From assembly GCA_937873695.1 (NCBI GenBank), contig CALMYL010000003.1, positions 1 to 51,497 of the forward strand: a DNA stretch of 51,497 nt. The letters are read 5' to 3'. Source of the DNA: an uncultured Ignavibacteria bacterium. GTDB lineage: Bacteria; Bacteroidota; Ignavibacteria; Tepidaquicellales; OLB5. The notes under the pieces are model-generated. The model saw only the letters and a program-made list of their open reading frames with translations, did not search any database and was not told the origin of the DNA. Position 1 is the stretch's first letter, and every line of letters begins with the position of its first letter. A program made the translations under genes and the position numbers. Shown here piece after piece: positions 24,067 through 32,893 of the stretch.

Positions 24067-25770
24067 TCACTTTAACAACATAATTTTTATTGATTTACTG
24101 AAACCATCTGTTTCAAGTTTGCAGAAGTAAACTCCGCTGGGGTAATTGCTTCCGTCAAATTCAGCTTTATATGTTCCCGGGGTAAGCTCACTGCTTACAA
24201 GAACGGCAATCTCTTTCCCTGTTACATCAAATATTGATAATAACACACCCTCACGCCGAGGCGTGACAAGCCGTCCGGCTAAGCCGGACACCCCTCTCAA
24301 GAGGGGAATTTGAAAAACTATTTTAGTTGTTGGATTAAACGGGTTCGGGTAATTCTGATACAGCATAAATTCCCGGGGAATTTCACTCGAGACAGGTTCA
24401 ATGCCAATTGGCTCGCTGTATTTAATTGTTGCAAAATCGTAATCAGTTGTGCTGTCAAAGCTGATACCCGTAACGTACACGCTGCCAAGGTTATCGGCAA
24501 TTGCGGTGTAAACAAAATCTTCTGAATATTCAATAACGCTGTATTCTTCAAGCCACTCCAGCGCTCCCACGGGTGAGTATTTAAGCAGTGCGTACTGCTG
24601 ATGGAAATCATGTTTATCGGTTGTGCCGCCAACAAAAACATTCCCGCGCCTATCTACCGTAATTGAAGCACCGTAATCCAGACCCCTTCCGGAACCGTTA
24701 TATCTTTTTTCCCACAGCAAAAAAGCGGTGGGGTCAATTTTCATTGTGTAAATATCTTCGCTGCCAAGTGTATCGTAATTCCTGGAGCTGCCTGTAACGT
24801 AAACATTATTCGCGCTGTCACAGGTAATATCATAAGGAATATCCTGGTCACCGCCTGTTCCATCATAAAAATACTGCATTATCAAAGCAGAACTTGTATC
24901 AAACCTGTAAATTCCGTAATCCAGGCTGCCCGGCGAGTTATACACGGCGGCGGTTACGGCAAGTTTGTTATCATAAGTGTAGATCATTTTAACGGGCATA
25001 TCATTGCCAAAGGCTGTTCCGCTGAAAGTGTGCTGCCACCTGAGAGCCAGCGAACTGCTGTACTTGAGCATTAAAATATCGTTAACGCCGCCCACAGCAT
25101 TTGATGAAGCGAGAATATAAACAAATCCTGAATTATCAGTACAAATCGAAAAAGGTGTTTCACTGCTTTGTGCTGTTTTGTTAAAGTATACAGCGCCCAG
25201 CAGGTCACCCGCTGCGGAATATTTTATCAGCGCAATAGAGTTTGTCCCGTTAGTTCTTCTCACAGAGCCGCATGTATATATATTGCCTGAATTATCACTT
25301 GTGATCCTGAGTCCCAAACCCTGGTTGTTTGCAGGCGGCAGAAATACCCTGTGCCACAAAATATTGCCTTCGGAATTTACTTTAACGGTCACTATTTTTA
25401 CAACCTGGTTAGTATCACTTGTAAACCCGGTAATGTATGAATTGCCGTCGCCATCCAAAAAGGCGTCTTTGCATTCATCAAGCTGAGAGCTGTACCCGTT
25501 AAAAAAAACTTCCCATATAACTGCCCCTGCGGGCGAATATTTAATTGCGGCAATATCACTAAAAGAACCGGTGCGGTTTGCATTACCGTAAACATAAGCA
25601 TTTGAATTATTATCAAGCTTCATTGTGGTAACAATATCAAAACGCCCGGCAGAACCATTGAACCTGCTGATCCATTCAATTGAAGGCTGTGTATAGATAA
25701 ACTGACTGCAAAGAGTAACTGATATCAGTAACATCAAAAACAGACTGAAATTAGCGTTTTTTCTTATCAT
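24067..25770 (-). CDS. SBBP-type beta-propeller protein with T9SS sorting domain
   Basis: 567 residues. Signal peptide at about 1-27 (ends IYTQ). Then repeated blocks of about 50 residues alternating I.KYSPAG.., W...F.G and N.YVTG.. (IAAIKYSPAGAVIWE, NSYITGFTSD, NVYVTGSSRN, SVYVTGISFD), the SBBP seven-bladed propeller pattern. The sorting domain starts near 475 (NYPNPFNPTTKIVFQI). It is interrupted by about 16 residues (LLRGVSGLAGRLVTPRRE) encoded by a triple palindrome. Secreted or surface-bound; role unknown. Confidence 0.82.
   Translation of the reverse strand: MIRKNANFSLFLMLLISVTLCSQFIYTQPSIEWISRFNGSAGRFDIVTTMKLDNNSNAYVYGNANRTGSFSDIAAIKYSPAGAVIWEVFFNGYSSQLDECKDAFLDGDGNSYITGFTSDTNQVVKIVTVKVNSEGNILWHRVFLPPANNQGLGLRITSDNSGNIYTCGSVRRTNGTNSIALIKYSAAGDLLGAVYFNKTAQSSETPFSICTDNSGFVYILASSNAVGGVNDILMLKYSSSLALRWQHTFSGTAFGNDMPVKMIYTYDNKLAVTAAVYNSPGSLDYGIYRFDTSSALIMQYFYDGTGGDQDIPYDITCDSANNVYVTGSSRNYDTLGSEDIYTMKIDPTAFLLWEKRYNGSGRGLDYGASITVDRRGNVFVGGTTDKHDFHQQYALLKYSPVGALEWLEEYSVIEYSEDFVYTAIADNLGSVYVTGISFDSTTDYDFATIKYSEPIGIEPVSSEIPREFMLYQNYPNPFNPTTKIVFQIPLLRGVSGLAGRLVTPRREGVLLSIFDVTGKEIAVLVSSELTPGTYKAEFDGSNYPSGVYFCKLETDGFSKSIKIMLLK
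24251..24306. repeat. triple palindrome inserted in frame in a sorting domain
   Basis: Three adjacent perfect hairpins: TCACGCC-GA-GGCGTGA (24251-24266), GTCCGGCT-A-AGCCGGAC (24273-24289) and CCCCTC-TCAA-GAGGGG (24291-24306). They encode an Arg/Gly/Leu-rich peptide absent from the other sorting domains in this window. The reading frame is kept. Confidence 0.85.
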
Positions 25771-25915
25771 AAGTTTAATTTAGCTATTTATGGCACATAA
25801 TTAAATGAAAATAGGTGGATGTACAGCATACGGTGAACTACAAAAAATAGTCTGTTTTTACTATGTTAAATGTTGTTTTAGATATGTATTTTGTTTTAAT
25901 TTAGAGGAGGACTAA

Positions 25916-28315
25916 ATGAAAAAGAACTACGGTAACCTTATAGCTCTTATTATTATAGTGATAATATCCGCTATAGAGATCAAAGTAAATTCCCAGACGA
26001 TATTTAACAGCACACATAATAAAGGAGTTTTCAGCGGGCAATATGGCTGTTACAATGAAGGCATTGAGTCTAAGCTTGCTGAATTCAGATCCGGAAGAAC
26101 TATCAATCCAAATTCAGAATTTACGGGTTCGCTTGTTCATAAAACTCCCGAAGAGGGTCAGTTTTTGAGGATACTGATACTTTATGTCAGGTTCCCCGAT
26201 GATGATTTGGTTGGCGATAACATGAACGGCTATGCCGTTTGGGATGACCCAACTATGGACGGCCCCAGGAATCCGCATACCAAGGATGGAAAATTCATAG
26301 ATACCGAAGAAGGAAGCAGTTCGGTAGATTTTACCAGACGATACAGGCAGTATACAATTTCAGATTATTTCGCGGAAATGTCTTTGGGAACATTTGATGT
26401 TATTGGCGATGAATACTTCGTAACCCTTCAGCATCCATCCACATTCTACAAAGAAAGCGGAATGAATTTCGCCCAGATAAATGAAGAGGCGATAAAACGG
26501 GCTGACGAGCTTTACGATATAGATTTTTCACGCTACAATAACTGGACATTTACGCCCGACGGCTGGACATGGCTGCCGGGTGGCGGCGATAGCCGGGCTG
26601 ATATGATAATTATGGAATACCGCAGGGCACCCGGTTACCCCGAAGATGACTGGTTTATGGGAATTGGTTTTCCAATTTCGGGAATTGCCGATCTTGGCAT
26701 ATCTTCAGGATTTCAGCTTGATGCAACCACAATAGCCGGAGGCAGCGGAGTTACCTGCCTTAGTGTTATGCAGAATTATTCCAAAATGACTCAGATAATG
26801 CTGCATGAAATGACACACAGGTACACCGGCAATCATTACGATATCGGTTTGATGACAGGAGTCGAACACTCCTGTTTTAATTATTCGCCGTTTGAGCGTT
26901 CTCAGTTTGAATATGTTACACCCGTTGAAATTCCGTTTCCATATGCGGAACAATCAGCCGAATTTACTTTGCGTGATTATGTTTTCACGGGAGACCTGCT
27001 TTCCATTGCAATTAATTCTACCGGTGAAAAATATTATATCGCAAATCACCAGAAAAAATCTGTGTACGACGGCATATCAAGAGGCGGTAATATTTGCTGG
27101 AATATTAACAGGGTTCAGCAGGACCCCTACTGCGATGAAGGCAAGGGATTATTCATTTACCAGCATATGGCGCCGGCTGTTTGCAATAATTTCAAAGATA
27201 TCTCTTTGGTGCAGGCAGATGGCAAATTTGACTGGTACATAGAAAGGATGGTACCGTATTTTCTGCCTGAATACAGCTTTGAAATACCGCTTTATGAAAG
27301 GATAGCCGGTAATCCCAGGGGATTTTCTGAATTCCACCAGCCGCTTGACCTGTTTTTACCCAATATGCAGGAAGTGAATGACAACCCGTGCAGCGATAAA
27401 GTTGAAGACTATTTTGTGACATATGACTGGCTGGGCGACGGAGAAGACGCGTTTAATATGGGGTATGATGAGATCTTCAGCCCGTACAGCAATCCGCAGA
27501 CCATCACTTGCTCAGGCGAAGCAACCGGCTTAACAGTTAAGCTGCTTTCACAGGATTCAATTACAGGTGATATTACTATTAAAGTATATTATAATGATGC
27601 GCTGGCATTGAGCGAGCTTCCGCCGGCAAAACCAAAGAACCTGAAAGTCGCAAAAGATATCTTCGAGCCGCTCAGCGGCAGGTTCCACCCCGCTTTAAGC
27701 TGGGATAAAAATTCAGAGCCTGATTTCCGCGGAACCGGAAATGAGAACGCTCACTACAATATTTACAGAAGCATTATAACAACATGCCAGCCTGATACCG
27801 GTGTGGTTTTTGATATCATTGCCACTGTACCGCGTGATTCGGGTTCATATACAGATACCGAAATATCTTTGTATCCCGAAGGAACCGGTTCAGTAGTTTG
27901 CACCGGACTTTTCAGAAGCGTGATGTATAAGATAGAAGCTGTTGATATGACCGGTCTTGCTTCAGTTCACTCCAACAGGTCAGTTATCAACGGTTATTCT
28001 GAACCGTGTGATGATTCTGCGCTTACCGGAATTACACATAACCAGCTTCCCGTTAAATATTCCATTTTTAATTATCCAAATCCGTTTAACCCAACCACCA
28101 AAATAAAATTCTCACTTCCATCCGCACAGTATGTGAATCTGAAAATATATAATATTACGGGACAGGAGATCTATTCTGCTGTTAACAATGAATTTAAACC
28201 GGCAGGATATTACAGTGTTGATTTTGACGGCTCAAATCTGCCATCGGGCGTTTATTTTTATGTTATCAGGACAGAGAATTATTTTGAATCAAAGAAAATG
28301 GTTCTTTTAAAATAG
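25916..28315 (+). CDS. secreted M6-like metalloprotease with T9SS sorting domain
   Basis: 799 residues. Signal peptide at about 1-27. The catalytic domain (about 80-420) has the zinc site HEMTHRYTGNH (His297, Glu298, His301, His307) and a Met-turn-like GLMTG at 311-315, resembling the M6 immune-inhibitor-A family; the Gly is one place later than in the HExxHxxGxxH consensus. A fibronectin-like region spans about 560-690, followed by the sorting domain (NYPNPFNPTTKIKFSL...KKMVLLK). GAGGAGG lies eight bases upstream of ATG. It is the only plus-strand gene in this secretion island. Confidence 0.83.
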   Translation: MKKNYGNLIALIIIVIISAIEIKVNSQTIFNSTHNKGVFSGQYGCYNEGIESKLAEFRSGRTINPNSEFTGSLVHKTPEEGQFLRILILYVRFPDDDLVGDNMNGYAVWDDPTMDGPRNPHTKDGKFIDTEEGSSSVDFTRRYRQYTISDYFAEMSLGTFDVIGDEYFVTLQHPSTFYKESGMNFAQINEEAIKRADELYDIDFSRYNNWTFTPDGWTWLPGGGDSRADMIIMEYRRAPGYPEDDWFMGIGFPISGIADLGISSGFQLDATTIAGGSGVTCLSVMQNYSKMTQIMLHEMTHRYTGNHYDIGLMTGVEHSCFNYSPFERSQFEYVTPVEIPFPYAEQSAEFTLRDYVFTGDLLSIAINSTGEKYYIANHQKKSVYDGISRGGNICWNINRVQQDPYCDEGKGLFIYQHMAPAVCNNFKDISLVQADGKFDWYIERMVPYFLPEYSFEIPLYERIAGNPRGFSEFHQPLDLFLPNMQEVNDNPCSDKVEDYFVTYDWLGDGEDAFNMGYDEIFSPYSNPQTITCSGEATGLTVKLLSQDSITGDITIKVYYNDALALSELPPAKPKNLKVAKDIFEPLSGRFHPALSWDKNSEPDFRGTGNENAHYNIYRSIITTCQPDTGVVFDIIATVPRDSGSYTDTEISLYPEGTGSVVCTGLFRSVMYKIEAVDMTGLASVHSNRSVINGYSEPCDDSALTGITHNQLPVKYSIFNYPNPFNPTTKIKFSLPSAQYVNLKIYNITGQEIYSAVNNEFKPAGYYSVDFDGSNLPSGVYFYVIRTENYFESKKMVLLK

Positions 28316-28340
28316 CAGCAGGACAAAAAAAGATAAATAA

Positions 28341-28369
28341 AAAAGGCGTTCATTTTATGAACGCCTTTT
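28341..28369. terminator. terminator between convergent secretion genes
   Basis: AAAAGGCGTTCAT-TTT-ATGAACGCCTTTT, a 13-bp perfect stem with T-run on the right and A-run on the left. It serves the protease gene and probably the converging Omp28-like gene at 28405. Confidence 0.88.
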
Positions 28370-28404
28370 TTTTAATGCTATAGCTGTTTGTAAACCAGTT
28401 TCCG

Positions 28405-30252
28405 CTATTTTACCAAAACCATACGCTTTACACTTGAAAAATCTCCCGCGTCAATTCTGTAGAAGTAAACACCGGAAGCGAAGTCAGATGCATTCCAGTC
28501 AACTTCGTAGAATCCTGCGGTAAGCTCACCATTATAAACGCGGGCAACTTCGTTGCCAATAATATCGTAAACCCTGATATTCACGTTTGACTGCTGAGGC
28601 AGATCGAACTTGATCTTTGTAACCGGGTTAAACGGATTCGGGAAGTTCTGGTGAAGTTCATAAACCACAGGCACGCCTGTATTCAGGTTATGAATACCGA
28701 TCGGGGCAATAGTGTCATAAACAGCTGTTTCAACAATAACATTGTTCATACTTGTAATTGTCGGGTTCAGCTGTGTTCCTGAATATGAACCGTTCCCGTT
28801 GCCGTTCCATCTCTGGAAGTAATATTCCTTACCGTTGTGAGTAAGCTGAGATGGAGTTGCCGTAAATGAAACTGTTGATGCTGAATCATAGAACAGGTTG
28901 CCGCCCGTTACTGTAACCGGAAGTCCGCCCGGTGTAACCGAAGATATAAGCTTAAACTGTGTTTTATAGCTGGCGGTGTATGCAGATATCAGAGAAGAAA
29001 CATTGATAGTCTGGTTTGTATCGCCTCCGTTGCTCCAGCTTGTAAATACATACCTTGTTGAGCCTGAAACCTGCGGTGAAATAGCCGTCAATGTGTGCGA
29101 TGAATTCACATCCCAGTTAAAGAAAGCAGAACTTGTATAAGTAGTGCCGTCAACTTTGAACTGAAGAAGCGGTCTGTTTGTGTTGACTGTAACAAAATTC
29201 TTGCCAACAAGATAAGTTACAGATGTTTTGTGAACCTTGCCGTTTGAATTTGTGCCTGTAATGATTATCCTGTAATCATTAACGGGCACTGAAGCGGATG
29301 AATTTACCTGCACTGAAAAATTAGCCGGGAAAGAACTGATCACGTTGCCGCCGGGGAATGATACAGTAACTCCCGCATTCGGCGGATCAACTTCTGCAGT
29401 TAAAGTAACCGCTGAGTTATACCCTGCACTTGTAACCGGGATCTGCAGGTCATATGATGCCGACTGGCTCTGCCCCTGCACCACTGATCTGAACGGGCTG
29501 TTGGGTATTAGCGTAAAATTGGCGGTTTTTTTGGCGGCATTCAGTATCTCCTGTCCGCGCTGCACAAATACTATCGGCATTACTTCAGGCTGATTCCATA
29601 TCGGATCTTTATAAAAAGTCTTTTCTATTATAGTGGTCTGCCCGGGATACAAAGCAGCCGCATGCCCCGTTCCGCCGTTATTCATTCTTCTCATAACATC
29701 ATAAAAATCGGTCTCGCCGTTTGTGCCGGGAGGTGATGAAAAATGATTGTGTCTTTCCTGGATCGAAAAATGCACAAGTACATTCGGATTTGGCAGGTAT
29801 ACTTCGCAGTATATCCTGGCTCTTACCCTGATACTGTCTCCAAAAGTGCTGTCAGTCAAGATCACAGTAATGGGGCTTAAAAGATTTGTCCTTGTATTAA
29901 AATTATCTGTTAACCCTGTATTTGTGTATGGTGAAAGCAGGCTGATTATACCATCCATTCTTGCCTGGGGAATTGAGTTAACACTGTAGAAAGATCTTCT
30001 GGCTGTATTATCAGCAGGATTGTAGAGGTAATAACCGTCATTGCCCGGGGCAGGCCAGTTCATGTGATAGGCAATACCAACAATCTTATCTGCATCAAGT
30101 CCGTTAATGAAAGCCTCCATTGTCGGATTGTTCGATGCACACGGACCGCAGGTCCAGCTTGTAAAACGTTCTATAAATACCATTCTGTCGCCGGCATAAA
30201 ATGAATTTGCCAGCAGTAACATGAATGTCAAAAAAGTAAATAACTTTTTCAT
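28405..30252 (-). CDS. large Omp28-like thioredoxin-fold protein with T9SS sorting domain
   Basis: 615 residues. Signal peptide at about 1-20. An Omp28/thioredoxin-like domain opens ERFTSWTCGPCASNNP, with the canonical thioredoxin CGPC. An Ig-like region spans about 265-350, and an InlB-B/bacterial-repeat-like stretch about 355-510 (FTSWSNGGDTNQTI, YYFQRWNGNGNGSYSG). The sorting domain starts near 532 (NFPNPFNPVTKIKFDL...KRMVLVK). Compared with the three tandem paralogues it has extra domains and a different middle, so it is an older relative. A GGCAAC-TTC-GTTGCC palindrome lies inside at 28543-28557. Confidence 0.83.
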   Translation of the reverse strand: MKKLFTFLTFMLLLANSFYAGDRMVFIERFTSWTCGPCASNNPTMEAFINGLDADKIVGIAYHMNWPAPGNDGYYLYNPADNTARRSFYSVNSIPQARMDGIISLLSPYTNTGLTDNFNTRTNLLSPITVILTDSTFGDSIRVRARIYCEVYLPNPNVLVHFSIQERHNHFSSPPGTNGETDFYDVMRRMNNGGTGHAAALYPGQTTIIEKTFYKDPIWNQPEVMPIVFVQRGQEILNAAKKTANFTLIPNSPFRSVVQGQSQSASYDLQIPVTSAGYNSAVTLTAEVDPPNAGVTVSFPGGNVISSFPANFSVQVNSSASVPVNDYRIIITGTNSNGKVHKTSVTYLVGKNFVTVNTNRPLLQFKVDGTTYTSSAFFNWDVNSSHTLTAISPQVSGSTRYVFTSWSNGGDTNQTINVSSLISAYTASYKTQFKLISSVTPGGLPVTVTGGNLFYDSASTVSFTATPSQLTHNGKEYYFQRWNGNGNGSYSGTQLNPTITSMNNVIVETAVYDTIAPIGIHNLNTGVPVVYELHQNFPNPFNPVTKIKFDLPQQSNVNIRVYDIIGNEVARVYNGELTAGFYEVDWNASDFASGVYFYRIDAGDFSSVKRMVLVK

Positions 30253-30445
30253 TTTCTTAAATTAAATTGTTTATGATTTTTGGATATATTTACTTAAAAT
30301 AAACATACATTTGTAATATTTCAAGTTACCGGAAACAATAGAAAATAACCAAAATTGTTACTATTGATTAAAAGGGTTGATTTTGCATAAATATCCTTAT
30401 AAAATTGTGGAATTTATTAAAATAAAGGTCAAATATATACCAAAA

Positions 30446-30826
30446 ATGAAGAAAAAACTCAGCTTAAAGAAGGTAAAAACAACGCACAGCAAAAAAGATG
30501 ATAAAGTAATGGTCACCCGGTTTTCCGTTTCACCTTCAAAGCCCCAAAAAGGCGATAGGGTTACAGTGAAGATGTCGATCAAAAATGTATCAGATAAATC
30601 GCTGAAACATATACCGTGGCAGATAGTTAAAAACAAAAAGATATTATGCCACGGAGTAAGGAACGAAGTTCCTTCAGGAGACAGTTTTTCAGTATCGGTT
30701 ACATGGACAGCCGCAAAAGGCGAACATTTCTTCTACGGTGACGCTGACCCGAAGAATATTTTAAAAGAACCAAAGATCAAACAATTCAATAACCTTCCCC
30801 AGGGTGCTGACCTGAAGGTAAAATAA
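30446..30826 (+). CDS. small CARDB-like Ig-fold protein
   Basis: 126 residues from ATG 30446; a TTG at 30377 after AAAGGG would add 23. The body (VTRFSVSPSKPQKGDRVTVK, IKNVSDKSLKHIPW, VSVTWTAAKGEH, YGDADPKN) is a CARDB-type beta-sandwich, usually an extracellular adhesion module. No signal peptide is visible with either start and the N-terminus is Lys-rich, which is odd for that fold. An AAGGAAC-GAA-GTTCCTT palindrome lies inside at 30658-30674. It ends 77 bases before the ion-channel gene. Confidence 0.6.
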   Translation: MKKKLSLKKVKTTHSKKDDKVMVTRFSVSPSKPQKGDRVTVKMSIKNVSDKSLKHIPWQIVKNKKILCHGVRNEVPSGDSFSVSVTWTAAKGEHFFYGDADPKNILKEPKIKQFNNLPQGADLKVK

Positions 30827-30903
30827 TCGGCAGAGCCGGAATATATTCCAAAGTTTATTAATCCGATAATTTTAATTACTGTTCAATACAGAGTATAACA
30901 TAT

Positions 30904-32808
30904 ATGAGTTCTAAAAATATTTCTTTCCGCCAGAAGCTGCGTTATAAATTTGATAACCTTATGGCTAAGGGTCCCATTGCGCTGATTGGATGGCTTGGTA
31001 TTCTATCTTTGGTGCTGGTAGTTGTGGCGGCTTTAATTCTGACGGTAACAGGTTTTACCCAGGATGACGGCGAAACAATGAATTTTGTTGAAGCCTCATG
31101 GAAAAGTTTAATGCGCACCCTGGACCCCGGCACAATGGGCGGCGATACCGGCTGGGGCTTCAGGATAATTATGCTTGGCGTTACGCTTGGCGGTATCTTT
31201 ATAGTATCCACACTTATCGGTGTGCTTGCTTCCGGTATTTCAAACAAGCTTGATGAGCTTCGCAAGGGTCACTCGTTTGTAGTTGAAAAAGGACATACAT
31301 TGATACTTGGCTGGTCAGAAAAAATATTCCCGATCATTTCTGAGCTGCTTATTGCGAATGAAAATCAGAAAAACCCCGTTATAGTAATTCTGGGACATCC
31401 TGATAAGGTTGCAATGGAAGATGAGATTAAATCCCGCATGCCCGATACAAAGAACACAAGAGTAATTTGCAGAAGCGGCAGCACAATTGACCTGAACGAT
31501 CTTGAAATTGTAAATCCGCATGATTCACGCTCGATCATAATTTTAACTCAGGATGGTAATGACCCGGATATCAGCGTCATAAAAACAATACTTGCCTTAA
31601 CCAATAATCCAAACAGGCGCAGTGAGCCGTATCATATTGTGGCGGAGATCAGCGACAATAAAAACAAAGAAGTAGCCGAGATGATCGCTTCAGGGGAAGT
31701 AACTCTTGTACACACCGAAGATCTTATTTCAAGAGTGATCGCGCAGTCATGCAGGCAGTCAGGCTTAAGCGTTGTATATACAGAGCTTCTTGATTTTGAC
31801 GGCGATGAAATTTATTTCGAAGAAGAACCGGGGTTAGTTGGCAAAACATTCAAAGATGCCGTTATGAGCTATGAAGATTCAACAATAATAGGCATACGCA
31901 AAAAAGACGGCAGGATAACTATTAATCCCCCGATGGATACCAAATTTGAAAGCGGCGATAAAGTTGTGGCAATTTCAAAAGATGATGATACAATTAAGCT
32001 AAGTGGAAGTACATCTGCTGAAATTAACACCGCCGCAATTTCATCCGGAATGCCGCAAAAGGCTGAAGTTGAACATACTTTAATACTCGGTTGGAATTCC
32101 AAAGCGTGCAGTATTGCGCGTGAACTGGATAATTACCTGCCGGCAGGTTCAACTCTTACGGTAGTAGCGGAAGGTGACGGCATAAACGTGCAGGTTAAAG
32201 AGCTCAGCTCAAAGATCAAAAATCAGAAAATTGACCTCAAAGAAGGTAATATCTGTGACAGGACTTTGCTTGATTCTTTAAGACTTGAGCAGTTCAACCA
32301 TATAATTCTGTTATGCTATTCAGATATAATGCCTGAACAGGAAGCTGATTCAAAAACACTCATTACACTGCTCCATTTACGCAACATAGAAGAAAAAACC
32401 GGGCATGATTTTACTATTGTGAGCGAAATGATGGATATCCGCAATAAAGAGCTTGCCGAAGTTACTGAGGCAGATGATTTTATCATCAGCAATAAGCTTA
32501 TCAGTTTAATGCTCTCCCAGCTTTCAGAAAATAAAGACCTGAAGGCCGTATTTGATGACCTGTTTGACGCGGACGGCTCTGAAATTTACGTTAAACCTGC
32601 CACCGATTATGTGAACGCAGGAACTCCGGTGAATTTTTACACATTGTGTGAATCCGCCGCACGCAAAGGAGAAATTGCAATTGGCTACAGGATAAATGAA
32701 TTCTCCCATAACGTAGATAAAGCGTACGGTGTTTCGGTCAATCCAAAAAAATCCGATATGGTAACATTCACAGATAAAGATAAGCTGATAGTAATTGCCG
32801 AGGATTAA
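30904..32808 (+). CDS. CASTOR/POLLUX-type ion channel with RCK domains
   Basis: 634 residues. Two transmembrane helices at about 24-52 and 88-112 flank a pore segment containing LDPGTMGGDTGWG. Two TrkA-N/RCK-like halves follow, each opening with HTLILGWS/HTLILGWN (about 130 and 393). This is the layout of the plant CASTOR/POLLUX (DMI1) channels and their bacterial relatives, which pass cations across membranes under RCK control. The pore lacks the K-channel GYG filter. It may be co-transcribed with the preceding CARDB-like gene. Confidence 0.85.
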   Translation: MSSKNISFRQKLRYKFDNLMAKGPIALIGWLGILSLVLVVVAALILTVTGFTQDDGETMNFVEASWKSLMRTLDPGTMGGDTGWGFRIIMLGVTLGGIFIVSTLIGVLASGISNKLDELRKGHSFVVEKGHTLILGWSEKIFPIISELLIANENQKNPVIVILGHPDKVAMEDEIKSRMPDTKNTRVICRSGSTIDLNDLEIVNPHDSRSIIILTQDGNDPDISVIKTILALTNNPNRRSEPYHIVAEISDNKNKEVAEMIASGEVTLVHTEDLISRVIAQSCRQSGLSVVYTELLDFDGDEIYFEEEPGLVGKTFKDAVMSYEDSTIIGIRKKDGRITINPPMDTKFESGDKVVAISKDDDTIKLSGSTSAEINTAAISSGMPQKAEVEHTLILGWNSKACSIARELDNYLPAGSTLTVVAEGDGINVQVKELSSKIKNQKIDLKEGNICDRTLLDSLRLEQFNHIILLCYSDIMPEQEADSKTLITLLHLRNIEEKTGHDFTIVSEMMDIRNKELAEVTEADDFIISNKLISLMLSQLSENKDLKAVFDDLFDADGSEIYVKPATDYVNAGTPVNFYTLCESAARKGEIAIGYRINEFSHNVDKAYGVSVNPKKSDMVTFTDKDKLIVIAED

Positions 32809-32893
32809 GCAGCAATATTACACGTAAATTCAATTAATTTAATTATGAAATATTGCCATGATATGAAAATCGTGGTATAAATTTTTTTATTAT

